A stretch of 64,000 nucleotides of DNA from NCBI GenBank assembly GCA_023614405.1, contig CM042697.1:299670954-299734953 (forward strand), given 5' to 3'. Of the stretch, positions 49,101-60,827 are shown piece after piece; positions within the stretch are counted from its first letter, which is position 1, and the number at the start of each line of letters is the position of its first letter. The notes under the pieces were generated by a model. That model did no database searches and was not told the DNA's origin. It saw only the letters and a program-made list of their open reading frames with translations. The DNA comes from Avena insularis. Lineage: Eukaryota; Streptophyta; Magnoliopsida; Poales; Poaceae. A program made the position numbers and the translations under genes.

Positions 49101-50192
49101 GAATGATGAGTCATTCTACTGAGATGTTTTGACGTGTGTTTCCGAACACCAGATGATTTGGATGATGAAAATGTTAAGGCATGAGCCTTATCCCTTTATA
49201 AAACTGATGGTTGTCTAGATGCGATACCATTCCAATTTTACCGTACAACCACAATACCCGAAAATTGGGTAGGGCTTGACTGGAAACTTATATACCTTAG
49301 TATGGGTTCCCTCACGGCCAAGGTCCGAGCTGAGGATACCTTGTGAAGATTGTCCACCTATGCAGTACCCAAGATGACAGTTGGTCATGGTTGGGAGGCC
49401 AAACTCACAGGAGAGGTGCCAATACCAGGGCGTGTAATCGAAAGGTTAGGATTGATTATCCGCATACTGAGTATGGTGAATTCAGGATTTGTTCCTAACG
49501 GATGTATCAAATGTTGTGGTGAAAGTGTACAATCTCTAGAGAGTGTCTAACTATTCGAATAGCCGCGTCCGCGGTTATGGACAGTTGGAGTGGCCATATT
49601 GTTCCCCCGTCAGATGTTTTCAAAATGACTTGTGAAATGAATTGAGAATTTGACTTGACCACAACAGAGTTGTGAAATGAAAACCAAGTTCCCACTTAGG
49701 TGATATAAACTTCAACCAGCTTTCTTGCTTCTGAACTTAGTAGAGGTATATCTGGCTTTTTGCAAAACAACCCTAGAGCTTAGTGTCCTACTACAAAAAC
49801 CCCTTTTACTGTTAGTATTAGTTTGTGAGTACTTAAAGAGTACTCATGGCTTTGTCCCTGGCTATTCCCATGGCTATACTATGAAGAGGAGTACCAGGAC
49901 GAAGGACCCCAGGAAGGTTACGACAACTAGGATCATCTCCCATCGTCAGCATTGCCTGTGATCCCGAAGATGGAGCTTCGCCTACGCTACTTTTTTTATT
50001 ACGTTATTTCGCTGCCTGAGTTGTATTAAGAACTGGATCATGAGATCCTTATTTGTGTAAGACCTTATGTATGGTTTGTAATGGATGATGTACTATGGTA
50101 ACCAGTTCTGTTATGTCTCGCAAAAATGGTAATCCTGGAATTACGATGTATGGCATAACATGCATCTAGGATTAAAAATCCGGGTGTTGACA
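46181..50192 (+). repeat. S1: 4,012-bp gypsy LTR (5' LTR of a truncated element)
   Basis: Starts TGTAATATCCC and ends GGGTGTTGACA, followed by an iMet PBS, so it is a 5' LTR in plus orientation rather than a clean solo LTR. It is unusually long. It includes a GC-rich promoter-like region (about 46960-47900) with a TATA box. No second copy is in the window. The long ORFs on both strands of the GC-rich part carry no recognisable domain. Confidence 0.78.
47449..47457 (+). promoter_or_regulatory. TATA box in S1 LTR
   Basis: TATAAAAGG after a GC-rich tract, about 1.27 kb into the LTR, a plausible transcription start region. Confidence 0.6.
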
Positions 50193-50195
50193 AGT

Positions 50196-50207
50196 TGGTA
50201 TCAGAGC
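50196..50207 (+). other. S1 primer-binding site (iMet tRNA)
   Basis: TGGTATCAGAGC, three bases after the LTR end. This shows that at least a little of the S1 interior remains to its right. Confidence 0.8.
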
Positions 50208-50268
50208 CATTGATGAGGACATCCCTTCTATTGATACAACCGTTGTACCTACAACAACACACATATAA

Positions 50269-50520
50269 GGACCCATCACAAGATCTCGTGCCAAACAACT
50301 TAACTATCAGGTACTTTCGTTTCTTGGAACTATTCCTCACATACATGAGAATATGATGCTGCCTAAATCAGATATATTTCTTACTCTTAGGAATGATGGA
50401 CCAAGCATGGATGAGAGGGACAAGCATTGGAGCATGGCCATGCATGGAGATGGCAGCAAGCATGTGATGATCCAAGAGAAGGCCACGGATGAAGATTTCA
50501 GAACTTTGAGGCCACCATAA
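50269..50520 (+). pseudogene. Retroelement ORF fragment (GPITRSRAKQ type)
   Basis: An open frame of 83 codons begins GPITRSRAKQLNYQ just after an in-frame TAA and ends with TAA at 50518. GPxTRxRAK segments are common near the C-terminus of grass gypsy polyproteins. Its position so close to the S1 PBS implies a junction between two elements around 50210-50268, but I cannot place it exactly. Confidence 0.55.
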
Positions 50521-51660
50521 TGAAGAAAGAAGGCTTGGACGAAATATTCAAGATCAATACTTTACGAATTTGTCCATAGCTTAATATGGTGCTGCGACAC
50601 CTTTATTTTGGGCCAGGCTCATGTAATTTTCGCAGGATTTTAATTAGGCACTTTTTAGAGTCCGTATTTGAGGGGAAAAGGACTTCTAGGGTTGGATTCG
50701 GCCACCACTTCCATGGCTGGCCGAAACCCCACCTTTTCGCCCTTAAATACTCCCCATAGCCGTCCCCCTAGACTCGGATTTTGTTTAGACATTAAGTTAG
50801 CCATCATAGCAACTTCGCCAAGGCTCGAGCGTCGCAGAGGCCTCTTGTACTTCACACCTATTAAGGATCCCACCTCTTCAATAAAGCTTCCCTCTTAATC
50901 CGCAATATCTCGATTGCAATATTGCTTCTTACTTGTTCTCGATTTCAGGTAGGAATTAAGACCCTCGCTGGTCAGGCTGATCGTGTTCCCGCAGGATCGG
51001 TAACCTCCAGGAGATTGGCCTAGCGATTGCATTGGCGCTCGTGCTTGCACGTGTAGTAGGATCGTCAAGCCCGAACTCCACCAAATCGATTATCATCATA
51101 TCATCGAAAGATCGGACACCTTTGCCCTATCAAGTGGTATCAGATTTCAGGTTGCTCGGTGAGATTTTACTGTTTTCATAGATTAGATCTGTTTTTACCT
51201 ATAACCCATGAAAAAGCCAAAAACACAGTTAGAGTTTAGATCCATCCCATAACCAATCTACGCCTCGTATTATCTTTTCAGTTTTTGCATTGTTGAATTT
51301 GTGTCTACATCGTCGCGTCGAGTTGCTTGTCTTAGTGTCTCGTCCCTTAGAGTTTCGAGTTCTGATCATATTAGTCACCGCCACACTCGCCAATCACCAC
51401 CACCATATTCCGCCACCATATTCCGCCGCCATACACCCAGCCACCATAAACCCAAAAACTCTGCCACCGCCTTCCTACCGCGACAAAGATCCGATCAGTT
51501 TTCCTGCCGCGGTACGAGTCCGAGTAGAGTTATTGTTCCTAGTTATTTCCTTTTACTTTCCTTCTTTGTTGTTTCCGTGTTCAGCTAAAGTCTGTGTCGA
51601 GCTTAGAGTCCGGTCGTAAGTCCATAAGGAGAGCAAAAAAAAAAGTCTGGAACCGCCTCC
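50521..51660 (+). other. Gypsy LTR-like and leader fragment
   Basis: AGTGGTATCAGA at 51132, preceded by CCTATCA, looks like an LTR end and iMet-type PBS. About 50560-51131 would then be an LTR piece, and 51145-51660 a leader with short ORFs. The sequence stops abruptly where the E3 LTR begins (~51661). No intact gene. Confidence 0.55.
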
Positions 51661-54363
51661 GAAAAATTCAAAACGGAAATTCAATCAGAAAAAGAAAAAG
51701 GAATAAAGGAGAAAAAATAGAGCATACCAGCTAATCTGGCCCAACCCAGCCACTTAGCCCATTTAGCCCAGCAGCTCTCTCCCGCGAGGAAAAAGTTTTG
51801 CCCCCAGAAACCCACTCCCTCCGTCACTGACTGCCTAGACCCACCCCCTCTCTCTCTCGCTGGCAACCACGTCCCACTTGTCAGTCGTCTCTTCAACCCG
51901 CTGCAATCAACTCCGGCCGTATCCTCCCCAGTCACTGCCGATGAATTCGCGAGTTTAATTCCGTTTATTCATTGAGTAACTCCCCCGGCCATCCTCGGCT
52001 ACTTAACCCCCTCCCCTCTCCGCTCATTTCCCCTCACTCGGCGCACCATTTCCCCCACCAGGCTGCCCACAATCTTGCTTGCACCGCCGCTGTACCGAGC
52101 CACTCTGGCGGGGGATTCCGGTAAGCTCTGTCCACCCCACCCTGTCTCGTTCACGCTAGCATGCTTCCCTTGACCACGCGACTCACGTCATGCTTTTGCT
52201 TTATCTGATCGTGACCTAGATCGACGGATTCGACAACCACCGCAAGTGCCCGACGCCTTCCTCATCTCCGGTGAGAAATCACGGTATAAATCGATCACCC
52301 CTTGTCTTCTCCTCGAAACTATCTTGCTCACCGTGACCTTGCGCATCCCCTGATACACCTCGTTCGTGCTAGGGCGATGCAGAGCCTCGGCAACGTCGAC
52401 GTCTGCAAGCATCCGACACCACGCACAACTCCGACGAGCCCCAGCGACCTCCACTGCGCACCCCTTCGCCAACGAAGACCACCTCGAGCACCAGCGTCAT
52501 CATGCGAACTCGGTAAGCTATCCCACTGCCTTTCTTGCTTCATGTATCACCGGCAACACTAAGCCTCGAGCCCGCCAACCACCGTCAACGCCGCCATCCT
52601 TGGTCACTTGCTTAGCAAGGATCTAGATCCAGCTCTAGATTAGATCTGCATCGAAGCGGTAGTGCCGCGTGGCTAGTTCTTTGTTTTAAAAACAGAATTT
52701 AGATCTATTAGTGATTCAAACTTGTAAAATTCATATATTTTGATTTCCACGTTCAAATTTTGCAAATTTTATATCATTGGAATCAGGAGAGAAAATCCTA
52801 TCTGTTTATGCAACGTGTTTAATGTTTTTCCTCTGGAAAAATGGTTGTCTTTACAGAAACATTTGTAGGCATAAATTGTGTATAGTAATTATTTGAAAAA
52901 TGTTTTGTTGTTCAAATAAAGTTTATTTGGCAAGTTTTGGACTTGTTTATGTTTCAGTACTGTTCACTTGTCTTGTTTGGTGTAGAAAAATCATCACATG
53001 GCATTTGCATGCATTCATATATTTTTGTTTGTATATGTTTTGTATGTGATCTTGGTGCTATTATTTTATGTGTAGATTTTGGTGCAAATAGTGATTGTGA
53101 TTGTGAAGATTGTTGCTACTCCCCAAACTACCAAGGCAAGTGGTGCTTCATGATTTTATTCCTATGTTTTTTTCCATTATGCACTAGAAATATTTTGTAT
53201 AGGACTTGCATGAATATTTTGATCTATATGCTATGCTTGGGAAATCCTAGTAGTTGTAGAATTGCTAGAAATTTCTAAGTTAAGATGCTTACCATTGCCA
53301 TGCTTAGCCTAGCTAGTAGAAACCAAGGGTGGTTATATATCCATGTTATGTGAAAATATTTCTAAGTCTTTGGACTTGTGTTTTGCTTAATAAAACTACT
53401 AAGTGAATGAAACACCTGGGTGGAATGGAAAGAATGGTTTGTGTTGAGTGGTTACACAAGGCCCGTTTCTATGGTTTACCTTGTGTATCACACTTGTGGA
53501 AAGCCACCTAGGAACAAAGGGATTTGAGATGCCAAATGTTAAGAAGCTTCTAGTGCAGCCACATGGCAATATGGGCTCTGCCTGGATCACATAGGTTGCA
53601 ATAACTTAGCCATTTGGACAGTTGGTGGTAGTGGGATGATAGGTTGGAACGCGTCCATTTGGTCTAAGGGAAGGCTTCTGAAAGGTCCTGTCTTGGTGAA
53701 AATCAAGTCTTGTGGGGAAAGTGCACAACCTCTGCAGATGGAAGAATCTAAGTCCATAGCCATGTCCCTGGTATTGGACAACTTGAGCATCAAGACATGG
53801 AAGCTATCAAGAATCTTCTCATCCCAATTTCTAAGTTAAAACTTGTGGTTGAACAAGGGCAAAGGTTCACCAATGTCTATTAGTGGTTCCTTGGGAAAGT
53901 TTTATCAAAGAAAAACTTAGTGTTTTCAACTGATAGGAAAAACCTATTTTGAGCAAAGAAGCCTAAGCTACACTTAGCCAAAATGCATATAGTATCTAGA
54001 CTGCTAATATTCTACTAAGGTATCACTTGCCAATACTATTCCAATGTATTGACCCACTGTGGCTGTAACTTGTGATGTTGCAGGTTATTTTGATGATGAT
54101 TAGGGGTTATGAGTCTACACTCAACATGCTTGCCTATGGCACATGAAGATGAAGACTTATTTATCTTATTATATATATTTGAACTCTTGTATTAGGCCTG
54201 TGGCCATGGAGTTTGTAAAAGACTATGTTTGTCTCTGGAATGATATGTAATAATGACCTTTGTTTCTGTGTACTTCATCTTAAACTGTGGATGCTAGCAT
54301 TGATCCAGGGACTAGCATTGCAATCACAGGGATCCTTACCTTTATAAAGGGAGGGATCTTACA
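51661..54363 (+). repeat. E3 5' LTR, 5'-truncated
   Basis: Matches the 3' LTR from about 61130 onward; roughly the first 430 bp are missing. It keeps ~340 bp (51721-52062) that the 3' LTR lacks, and lacks ~90 bp present in the 3' LTR (around 61810-61900). Confidence 0.85.
52119..52517 (+). promoter_or_regulatory. Cluster of splice-donor-like sites in E3 LTR
   Basis: CCG/GTAAGC (donor at 52121), CCG/GTGAGA (52271) and TCG/GTAAGC (52513). All three are kept in the 3' LTR (61255, 61405, 61647). An acceptor-like TTGCAG/G follows at 54081-54083. These are sequence matches only. Confidence 0.45.
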
Positions 54364-54365
54364 GA

Positions 54366-54377
54366 TGGTATCAGAGC
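54366..54377 (+). other. E3 primer-binding site (iMet tRNA)
   Basis: TGGTATCAGAGC, two bases after the LTR end. Confidence 0.87.
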
Positions 54378-54503
54378 AATGTGTTGCCTGTAGGATTATG
54401 ACCCTAGGATTGGAAACCACTAAGGAAAATTTTCAACAACTTCCACACTTGTCTTTTTCTTCTCGTAAACTTTTCTAATCTTCTTTCTCATCTCTATTTG
54501 TAG

Positions 54504-55010
54504 ATGAACTTCATCAACGAAGCCGTGAGGAAGGGACCACTCATGACTATGACTTTGGAATGTGAGACAGAATTTCCCAAGGTTCTCAAGGACCTCATGG
54601 TTGCCATGGGAATACATGGTGCAGCTGTGTACAAAGGTTTTCCCGTGATGGATGAAGGAGTTGAGTACTGGTGGGTGCAACTTCACTTGTATAAAAACAA
54701 GGAAGACAACCACAAGGAATTAGGATTCTGCATGGTCACCAACTCAGTGACGCACACCACATTCTTTGATTCAGCAAGGGATGCAGCTTGGAAGGCCATC
54801 AAAGAGCTTGGTGATAGAATCAAGTGCAGAATGCTCAACACCCAGAATGACCTTAGGGAAGAAAAGAAGCATACCCAAGAGTTAGAGGCTACCAACCAAT
54901 GCTTAAGAGAGGACATCATAGACTTAGCAATAGAGTCATGTGATCAGGATCGACAGATTTCCTCTAGGGATGCCCTGGTAGCCAACTTGGCAAGTGAGAT
55001 GGGATTGTAA
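54504..55010 (+). CDS. E3 pre-gag ORF A, function unknown
   Basis: 168 residues, open. The N-terminal half is a compact domain with EYWWVQLHLYKNKEDN and FFDSARDAAWKAIKELGDRIK. The C-terminal third (from about residue 110) is charged and heptad-like, probably a coiled coil (LNTQNDLREEKKHTQELEAT). It lies between the PBS and gag, where most gypsy elements have no gene. Comparable short pre-gag ORFs exist in some grass retroelements, but I know of no established role. The ATG is directly preceded by TTTGTAG, a good splice acceptor. It is the only undamaged ORF of E3. Confidence 0.6.
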   Translation: MNFINEAVRKGPLMTMTLECETEFPKVLKDLMVAMGIHGAAVYKGFPVMDEGVEYWWVQLHLYKNKEDNHKELGFCMVTNSVTHTTFFDSARDAAWKAIKELGDRIKCRMLNTQNDLREEKKHTQELEATNQCLREDIIDLAIESCDQDRQISSRDALVANLASEMGL

Positions 55011-55214
55011 CGTACTTCGTTAGTTGGACCACCACACTTATCTTTTTGTTTTCCAAAAATGTTGTTTAAAATAAGTTGAACCTTGGATGTTTGTAATGGA
55101 CTTATGTATGCCTTGACTTGTGTGTTTTGATTGTCAAAGATATGCATGTGATGCCTTGTCTTGTGATTCATCTCTATGTATGTTGATTCTAACTTTTTCT
55201 ATCTTATATAATAG

Positions 55215-56024
55215 ATGCCTAATGTTACTATTAGCACGGCTGAAGAGTTCAAGGGAACTCATTTTGGCACTCGTCTTATTGAGCTCACTAATGTGCTCAA
55301 TCTCCCACTTCCTACCATCATGATGCTTCCCCTCACCAAGTTCGAGAGGAAGGACCTTTGGGGCTTCAAGGTTACTCAGCCAGGATGCCAGACTGAGCCA
55401 GCCACGGAGGCCATCACCTTCAAGCTCATGCATGATGACAAGGAGAGAGGCCTAGAGGTAGTCATGCAGGATTTGCTTGGACGCTTGTTAGGGAGACACT
55501 CTCGGGAGATTAGAGGTACTCACTTCCACGCCTTCGGTAGACGTGATGAGGATGGTGAGGCCATTGACTTCGAGGATGCTGCTAGAGAGACGGCTGAGCC
55601 GATTCGTCTATACCTCCAGGACTTAGAGGTTCTTATTAGGCACCTAGATACTGATAGGACCAACGTCATGCTTAGCAATGACGAACTCCAGGTGCAGCTT
55701 TGTGAGAAGGACAAGCTCTTCGCGGAGCAAGATGAGATAGTCAAGGAGATGGAGGCCAAGTTTGAAAGTCAGGATAGAAAGTTCAAGAGTCAAGAGAAAA
55801 GAGTCCAAGATAGAAACAAGAGGATTTGAGAGATGACTACAGAACTAGAGGCCAAGGACTTCGAGCTCGAGCATCAGCAGGTGATGATTGAGAGACTTCG
55901 TTCATAGAAGAGGGCTCTCAAAGCAAAAGTAGAGGCCTTGACCACCAATGTCGAGGAGTACAAGACCGCTATGGAAAATGCAGGTCTTACACTTGTTGAT
56001 GAGGAGGTTGATGCAGAGGAGTAG
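55215..56024 (+). pseudogene. E3 pre-gag ORF B, coiled-coil protein, two stops
   Basis: Frame 55215-56024 (269 codons plus stop) is broken by TGA at 55827 and TAG at 55905. The N-terminal ~120 residues include TRLIELTNVLNLPLP and FKLMHDDKERGLEVVMQDLL. The rest is strongly charged and heptad-like (LCEKDKLFAEQDEIVKEMEA), so a long coiled coil is likely. It ends with an acidic tail (VDEEVDAEE). The ATG follows AATAG directly. Function unknown; a structural partner of Gag is possible but unproven. Confidence 0.6.
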
Positions 56025-56249
56025 TGATGACTACTCATTTACCTTTTATTTACCATGCTTTGATTATGGAGTCACAATGACCATCCAACATGTGGATGGC
56101 TTGCTATTGGTGTGTTTACTTTTCAAAACTTGTTGTCTATGTTGTTGAACTTTTACTATTATGATGCATGTTTGGTGATTGTTTATGTGATATATTGTGC
56201 ATGTTAGCATCTATGGGTATCTCATTCTTATCTTTATTAAAAACCACAG

Positions 56250-59200
56250 ATGCCTCCCCGACGTGCCAATCCCAACCCTAACAACAACAATATCACCCCT
56301 GAGATGCAGCAGATGATGACATCTCAGACGCAGCTGATGCAGATGATGACCATGTTCATAAAGAATCAGAACAACAATAACAACAACAACAATCAGAACA
56401 ACCCACCGGGTTTTGATATGCTTACCAAATTCTTAAGACTGAGGCCAGCAAAGTTCTCAGGAACTACTGATCCCATGGTGGCCAATGATTGGCTACGCTC
56501 AGTGAACAAGGATTTGGTAACTGTAGGCTGTACTGATGAAGAGAAAGTCAGTTTCGTGGCACACTTGTTGGAAGGACCAGCAGCTACTTGGTGGGATAAC
56601 TTCTAGATCACCACTCCCATTGCAGATGTGACATGGGATATCTTTGAAGATGGTTTCCGTACTGCTCACATCTCATCTGGAGTGATGAGTTTGAAGAATA
56701 AGAAGGAATTTCATAACTTGAAGCAGTGCCACCGCAGCGTGGCTGAATATATTGAGGAGTTCAACAATTTGGCGTGTTATGCACCGGATGAAGTTGACAC
56801 TGATGCTAAGAGGAAAGAAAATTTTATTGAAGGATTGAATTATGAACTGAACCTGCAGCTATCTGTGGCCTATGTCCCCACTTATCAGTCTTTTTGTGAC
56901 AAGGCTGCCATCTTGGAGAGCAAGATGAAACAGGTAGAGACCAGGAAGAGGAAACACTCCAACAAGCACAACTCGGGATCGTCAAACAAGCGTTCCCATT
57001 ATGATGATAGTGGGAATTCTGGATCCCACAAGCATGGGAAGTACAATAAGCACCACAACCACAACCGTCATCATGACAACAAGCATCACCGTAGTCATGA
57101 CAATGACAAGTACAAGAATCACAAGAGTGGATATAAGAACAACCACAATGGAAGTTGTAGTGGAAGCCAGCCTGTCAAGAAGGATCTTAGTCAGGTCGAA
57201 TGTTTCAAGTGCAAGAAGATGGGGCATTATGCAAATGAATGCCCAGAAAAGAAAGTTGAAGGACCCAACAAGCCCAACCCTTTTCAGAAGGGGCAGGTGA
57301 ACCACATCAATGTGGAAGAGATCTATGAGGAACCTGATGTTGTTGCTGGTAAGTTCAAACTCAATTCTGTTCCAGCATTTGTTCTCTTTGATACTGGTGC
57401 ATCTCATTCATTCATATCAAGAGCATTTGTTGAAAGAAATGAACTACCGGTAGAAACTATTGGGTGTCCTATAAAAGTAAGTTCTCCTGGCAGAGAAATG
57501 ATAGTGAACTCAGGATGTCATGATCTAGTCATAGAGTTTGGGAAGTATAAGTTTCCCGTTAATCTGATAATCCTAAACTCCCAAGGACTGGATGTCATTT
57601 TGGGGATGGACTGGATGACCAAGCATAAAGGAGTGCTAGATTGTGCCAACCATACTATCACACTCACAACTCTAGAAAACAAAAGGATCAGATTCAAGAC
57701 CAACTTTGAATCGAAAAGGAGTAAGCTAAATTCTCTTAAGGGGGTTAGCATAGACAGTGTGCCTATTGTGAGTGAATATACGGATGTGTTTCCGGAAGAA
57801 TTGCCGGGAATGCCACCAGATAGAGATGTGGAGTTTCTTATTGACTTCCTACCAGGATCTGGACCAATAGCAAAGAGACCGTACAAGATGCCAGTTGATG
57901 AGTTGAAAGAACTCAAGAAACAACTTGGAGAACAGTTGCAGAAAGGATTTATTCAACCAAGTTCTTCATCCTGGGGAGCACTAGTCTTGTTTGTGGAAAA
58001 GAAAGATAGAAGTCAAAGGTTATGCATAGATTACCGTTCACTCAATGAGGTGACTATCAAGAACAAATACCCTTTGCCTAGAATCAATGACTTGTTTGAC
58101 CAGTTAGAAGGAGCCTGTGTGTTCTCAAAGATTGATCTTCGATCAGGTTATTTCCAGCTCAAAATAAGGGAACAAGACATACCTAAGACAGCTTTCACCA
58201 CTAGGTATGGATTGTATGAGTATACTGTGATGCCATTTGGTTTGACCAATGCACCAGCTTATTTCATGAATATGATGAACAAGGTGTTCATGGAGTTCCT
58301 TGATAAGTTTGTTGTCGTTTTCATCGATGACATTTTGATCTATTCCAAGAGCAAAGAAGAGCATGAAGGTCATTTGCGTTTGATACTTGAGAAGCTTAGA
58401 GAGCATAAGATGTATGCCAAATTCAGCAAGTGTGAGTTCTGGTTGAATGAAGTTGGATTTCTTGGACACGTTGTGTCAGGATATGGTGTAGCAGTTGATC
58501 CTGCTAAAGTTTTAGCTGTAACTGAATGGGAATCTCCTAAGTCACTGAAAGAGGTTCGTAGTTTCCTTGGCTTGGCAGGATACTACAGAAGGTTCATTGA
58601 GAATTTCTCCAAGATAGCTAAGCCAATGACAGAGTTACTAAAGAAAGACATGAAATTTGCTTGGTCTGAAGGATGTGAACTCAGTTTCCAAGAATTGAAG
58701 AAGAGACTAGTGACAGCACCAGTCTTGTGTCTGCCAGATTTAGAGAAAGATTTCCAAGTGTATTGTGATGCATCTCATCATGGATTAGGTGCAGTGCTAA
58801 TGCAAGAAGGGAAAGTTGTGGCTTATGCCTCGAGACAACTCAAAACTCATGAGGTAAATTACCCTACTCATGATTTAGAGTTAGCCTCTGTTGTCCATGC
58901 ACTCAAAACATGGAGACACTACCTTTTGGGAAAGCGATGTGAAGTGTTCAGAGATCACAAAAGTTTGAAGTATATATATTCACCCAGAAAGAAATTAACA
59001 TGAGACAAAGAAGATGGCTAGAACTCATCAAGGACTATGACTTGAGTTTGCAATACCACCCCGGTAAAGCAAATGTGGTAGCGAATGCTCTAAGCCGTAA
59101 GGTTTTTGTGAATGGCCTTACAAAGGGAGAATTGCTAGATGATCTGTGTGCACAATTTAGAGATCTCAGATTAGAGATTGTGCCTGAAGGACATCTCATG

Positions 59201-60827
59201 TCATTGGATGTTCAACCCACTTTGTTGGACAAAATCAAAGAAGCCCAAAAGACAGATAAGGAAATTGAGGAGATTAAGGAAAAGATTGGCAAAGGGAAAG
59301 CCAAAGGATTTCATGAATACGAACATGGTACTTTATGGTATGGAAAACGTATCTGTGTTCCGCAAGATTCGGAGCTTCGGAAACTGATTTTACAAGAAGC
59401 ACATAACTCACCATATTCCATTCATCCGGGTAACACCAAAATGTACATGGATATGAAAGAAAGATTTTGGTGGAATAATCTCAAGAAAGACATCGCCGAA
59501 CATATTGCTTTGTGTGATGTATGTAGTAGAGTGAAAGCGGAACATCAGAAGCCAGCAGGATTGCTACAGCCACTGCCTTCCTGATTGGAAGTGGGACAAG
59601 ATTGGCATGGATTTCATCACCGGATTGCCAAGGACCAGGTCAGGATATGATTCTACTTGGGTAGTAGTGGATCGAACTAAAGTGGCTCATTTCATACCCG
59701 TGAAGACAACATATACAAGTGCTAAGTTAGCCAAGATCTATATGAGTAGAATTGTATGTCTGCATGGAGTACCCAAGAGTATTGTGTCTGATAGAGGAAC
59801 TCAATTCACTTCTCATTTTTGGAGGCAGCTTTATGAGTCATTAGGAACGAGGTTGGAATTCAGCACTGCATTTCATCCTCAGACTGATGGACAAACAGAA
59901 AGGACCAACTAGATTCTTGAAGATATGTTGAGAGCATGTGCTCTAGACTATGGAGCTAGTTGGGATGAAAGTCTGCCTTACGCAGAATTCTCTTACAATA
60001 ACAGCTATCAAGCTAGTATTGAGATGGCACCATTTGAGTTTCTCTATGGGAGAAAGTGTACCACCCCATTACTATGGAATGGTGTGGGAGAAATAAGTGT
60101 GTTCGGAACAGAACTAATCAAAGAGGCCGAAGAAAAAGTCAAACTAGTTAAGGACAGATTGAAGATAGCACAGTCCCAACAGAAAAGCTACGCAGATCCT
60201 AAGCGTAGAGAAGTCACCTATGAAGTGGGTGATAGAGCTTATCTTAGGGTGTCACCACTTCGTGGAGTGAAGAGATTTGGTTTCAAAGGTAAATTGGCCC
60301 CAAGGTATGTTGGACCATTCAAAATTCTGAGTTGTAAAGGAGAAGTGGCTTATGAGATTGAATTGCCAGAATCATTGTCTGCCGTTCACAATGTGTTTCA
60401 TGTAAGTCATCTTAAGAAATGCCATCCAGAGATGGAAGAGACCACTTTGAAGGATACTATACCATTGGAGGAGGTCCAATTGGAAAGTGATCTCACTTAC
60501 GAGGAGAAACCTATCAAGATTCTTGAGACTGCAGAAAGAGTTACTCGGACTAAGACTATCAAATTCTGCAAAGTTCAATGGAACCATCATTCCGAAGAAG
60601 AAGCAACTGGGAAAGAGAAGATAATCTTCGGAAAGACCACCCTCAACTATTTGCTAGCCAACCCGAATCTCGAGGTAAAGATTCACCTTAAGGGGGTTAG
60701 ATTTGTAACATCCCTAAAATCATGTTTTCAAAGCTTTGCATATCATCCATGCATCCATGATCATTTAGGGTTCCTTTTCAAAGCCATTTCAAAAACAGGA
60801 GCATCTGATGCTCATTATTTTATGTAG
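56250..60827 (+). pseudogene. E3 gag-pol with chromodomain, disabled
   Basis: Single gypsy frame from ATG 56250 (preceded by CCACAG). Order: Asn-rich start; capsid; Lys/His-rich linker; CCHC knuckle [14 protein letters not shown] (residue ~318); protease [10 protein letters not shown] (Asp ~381); RT with FIDD at 58320-58331 (~691); RNase H ([13 protein letters not shown]); integrase HHCC (CDVCSRVKAEHQ) and DDE core (MDFITGLP, VSDRGTQF); C-terminal chromodomain (around 60480-60620, ending KVQWNHHSEEEATG, where Trp is usual at the final Gly). Defects: TAG 56604; frameshift near 58972 (extra AT in a TA run); frameshift near 59582; TAG 59910. The last frame runs past the PPT into the 3' LTR. The chromodomain is the mark of chromoviruses and guides integration to heterochromatin in that group. 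Confidence 0.9.
60690..60703 (+). other. E3 polypurine tract
   Basis: AAGGGGGTTAGATT immediately before the LTR start TGTAACATCCC. Confidence 0.8.

Noticed and set aside
52937..53278. 113-residue Cys-rich ORF, also at 62172-62513, as a conserved gene
   Set aside because: Both copies lie in the paired LTRs of E3, so their likeness follows from LTR identity. No domain is recognised.
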